From the NCBI GenBank assembly GCA_004296775.1, contig RHGE01000009.1:1-64000 (forward strand): a stretch of DNA of 64,000 bases, written 5' to 3'. A program made the position numbers and the translations under genes. The notes under the pieces were generated by a model. That model worked only from the letters and a program-made list of their open reading frames with translations. It was not told the DNA's origin and ran no database searches. Positions 63,427 through 64,000 of this stretch are shown piece by piece; the stretch's first letter is position 1, and every line of letters begins with the position of its first letter. This stretch comes from Marinilabiliaceae bacterium JC017 (GTDB lineage Bacteria > Bacteroidota > Bacteroidia > Bacteroidales > Marinilabiliaceae).

Positions 63427-64000
63427 ATGAACCATACCAAGCTGTTTATTACTTGTTTATTCCTACTCCTAATACGTCCGATTGTGAGATCCCAACAATT
63501 GAAATACCTAAAAGGAAGAGTCATTAACCGGGACGATAATCGGGGCATCCCTTTTGCTCAAATAGCCAGTTACCAGTTACGCATGATGTTTGCCGCCGAT
63601 TCCCTGGGCTATTTCATCATTAAAATTCCCCCCAACGACAGCCTGAAAATAATATCGCTGGGCTTCGAATCCCAGGTATTTAAAACGGACAATCCTTCCC
63701 CGGCCAATGAAGATAGCCTGCATATATTTCCCTTAAAACTTAACTCCTACCTGCTAGGCCAGGTTGATGTTAATTTTTACAGAGGCTACCACGAGCACAG
63801 CAACCGCTACAATTACTTAAATAAAAAGGATGAAAATGAACTTCATTTACATCTGCCCGAAGACATTAAAATGGGACAAGAAAGTGACATTCCGGCTCCC
63901 CTGCGCCCCACCTTTTCTCAGCCCCCCAATGTGCTGGATGCCATATTCAGCCCCCTAAGCTTTGTCTATTATCATGGTTCGAAAAGCGAAAAAGCCAAAA
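63427..64000 (+). CDS. Secreted protein with carboxypeptidase-regulatory-like domain (partial)
   Basis: An ATG at 63427 opens a frame that runs off the right edge, at least 191 residues. A signal peptide (KLFITCLFLLLIRPIVRSQ) precedes a CarboxypepD_reg-like beta-sandwich: LKGRVINRDDNRGIPFAQI, then DSLGYFIIKIP, LKIISLGFESQVFK. This domain often starts TonB-dependent receptors or surface proteins of Bacteroidota, but the following sequence (LNSYLLGQVDVNFYRGYHEH) has no plug-domain signature yet. The role cannot be decided from the part seen. Confidence 0.85.
   Translation, partial: MNHTKLFITCLFLLLIRPIVRSQQLKYLKGRVINRDDNRGIPFAQIASYQLRMMFAADSLGYFIIKIPPNDSLKIISLGFESQVFKTDNPSPANEDSLHIFPLKLNSYLLGQVDVNFYRGYHEHSNRYNYLNKKDENELHLHLPEDIKMGQESDIPAPLRPTFSQPPNVLDAIFSPLSFVYYHGSKSEKAK

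Overview
The window looks like chromosome from a Bacteroidota bacterium, probably a marine or salt-tolerant member of the Bacteroidales/Marinilabiliales. The base composition is AT-rich. Several promoters fit the Bacteroidota pattern TTTG-N19-21-TAnnTTTG (before greA, fabH and rplU). There is a type IX secretion (T9SS) C-terminal sorting domain, an S16 protein with a long acidic tail, and stand-alone DUF4286, DUF4268, DUF4129 and DUF4350 proteins. Two tandem BCCT transporters fit compatible-solute uptake. The exact genus cannot be read from the sequence.

Region 1 (1-4.95 kb) is the right end of a decayed integrative element. It carries hsdM, an hsdS with a truncated second target-recognition domain, a frameshifted and truncated tyrosine-integrase N-terminus, and the 3' half of a CAU-anticodon tRNA followed by that tRNA's terminator. 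The tRNA half is the expected relic of integration into a tRNA 3' end, so the restriction-modification genes are probably island cargo. Region 2 (5-13.5 kb, minus strand) has two BCCT transporters, an alanine/ornithine-racemase-family PLP enzyme overlapping a GNAT gene, an outer-membrane barrel and a MarR regulator. Region 3 (13.8-19.6 kb) has a fused ResB-CcsA cytochrome c maturation protein and a small plus-strand operon (porin, 55-residue membrane protein, DUF4268).

Region 4 (19.6-27 kb, minus) has fabH, rpmF and the DUF177 gene, two histidine kinases and rsgA. Region 5 (27.5-33 kb, plus) is a likely five-gene envelope transport operon: LolA-like periplasmic protein, two FtsX-type permeases, a LolD-like ATPase and a DUF1302-like outer-membrane protein. 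An orphan T9SS sorting-domain fragment and a short tandem-repeat array follow it. Region 6 (33.8-40.1 kb, plus) is a tightly packed SpoIIM / membrane protein / DUF4129 / DUF4350 / MoxR / DUF58 cluster. A non-coding block of about 1.25 kb (40.08-41.3 kb) then holds four kinds of repeat, including about 20 units of a degenerate 20-21 bp repeat whose consensus resembles the smaller array at 32.9 kb.

Region 7 (41.3-63.2 kb) is mostly housekeeping: ribF, ahcY, greA, a HIT protein, ruvC, serS, rpmA, rplU, a bifunctional-nuclease-domain protein, a CNT nucleoside transporter, trxA, dnaE with an N-terminal proofreading-exonuclease fusion, rpsP, rimM, a thioesterase, a TsaC/YrdC protein, a WYL-regulator operon and dapD. 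The window ends inside a secreted protein with a carboxypeptidase-regulatory-like domain.

Beyond the genes, the most notable signals are the island boundary at a split tRNA, several families of dispersed non-coding repeats that recur across the window, a structured GC-rich patch at 40.9-41.0 kb, the LolA-like/FtsX/DUF1302-like operon, a Rieske-like lipoprotein that seems to have lost its histidine ligands, and the exonuclease-DnaE fusion.
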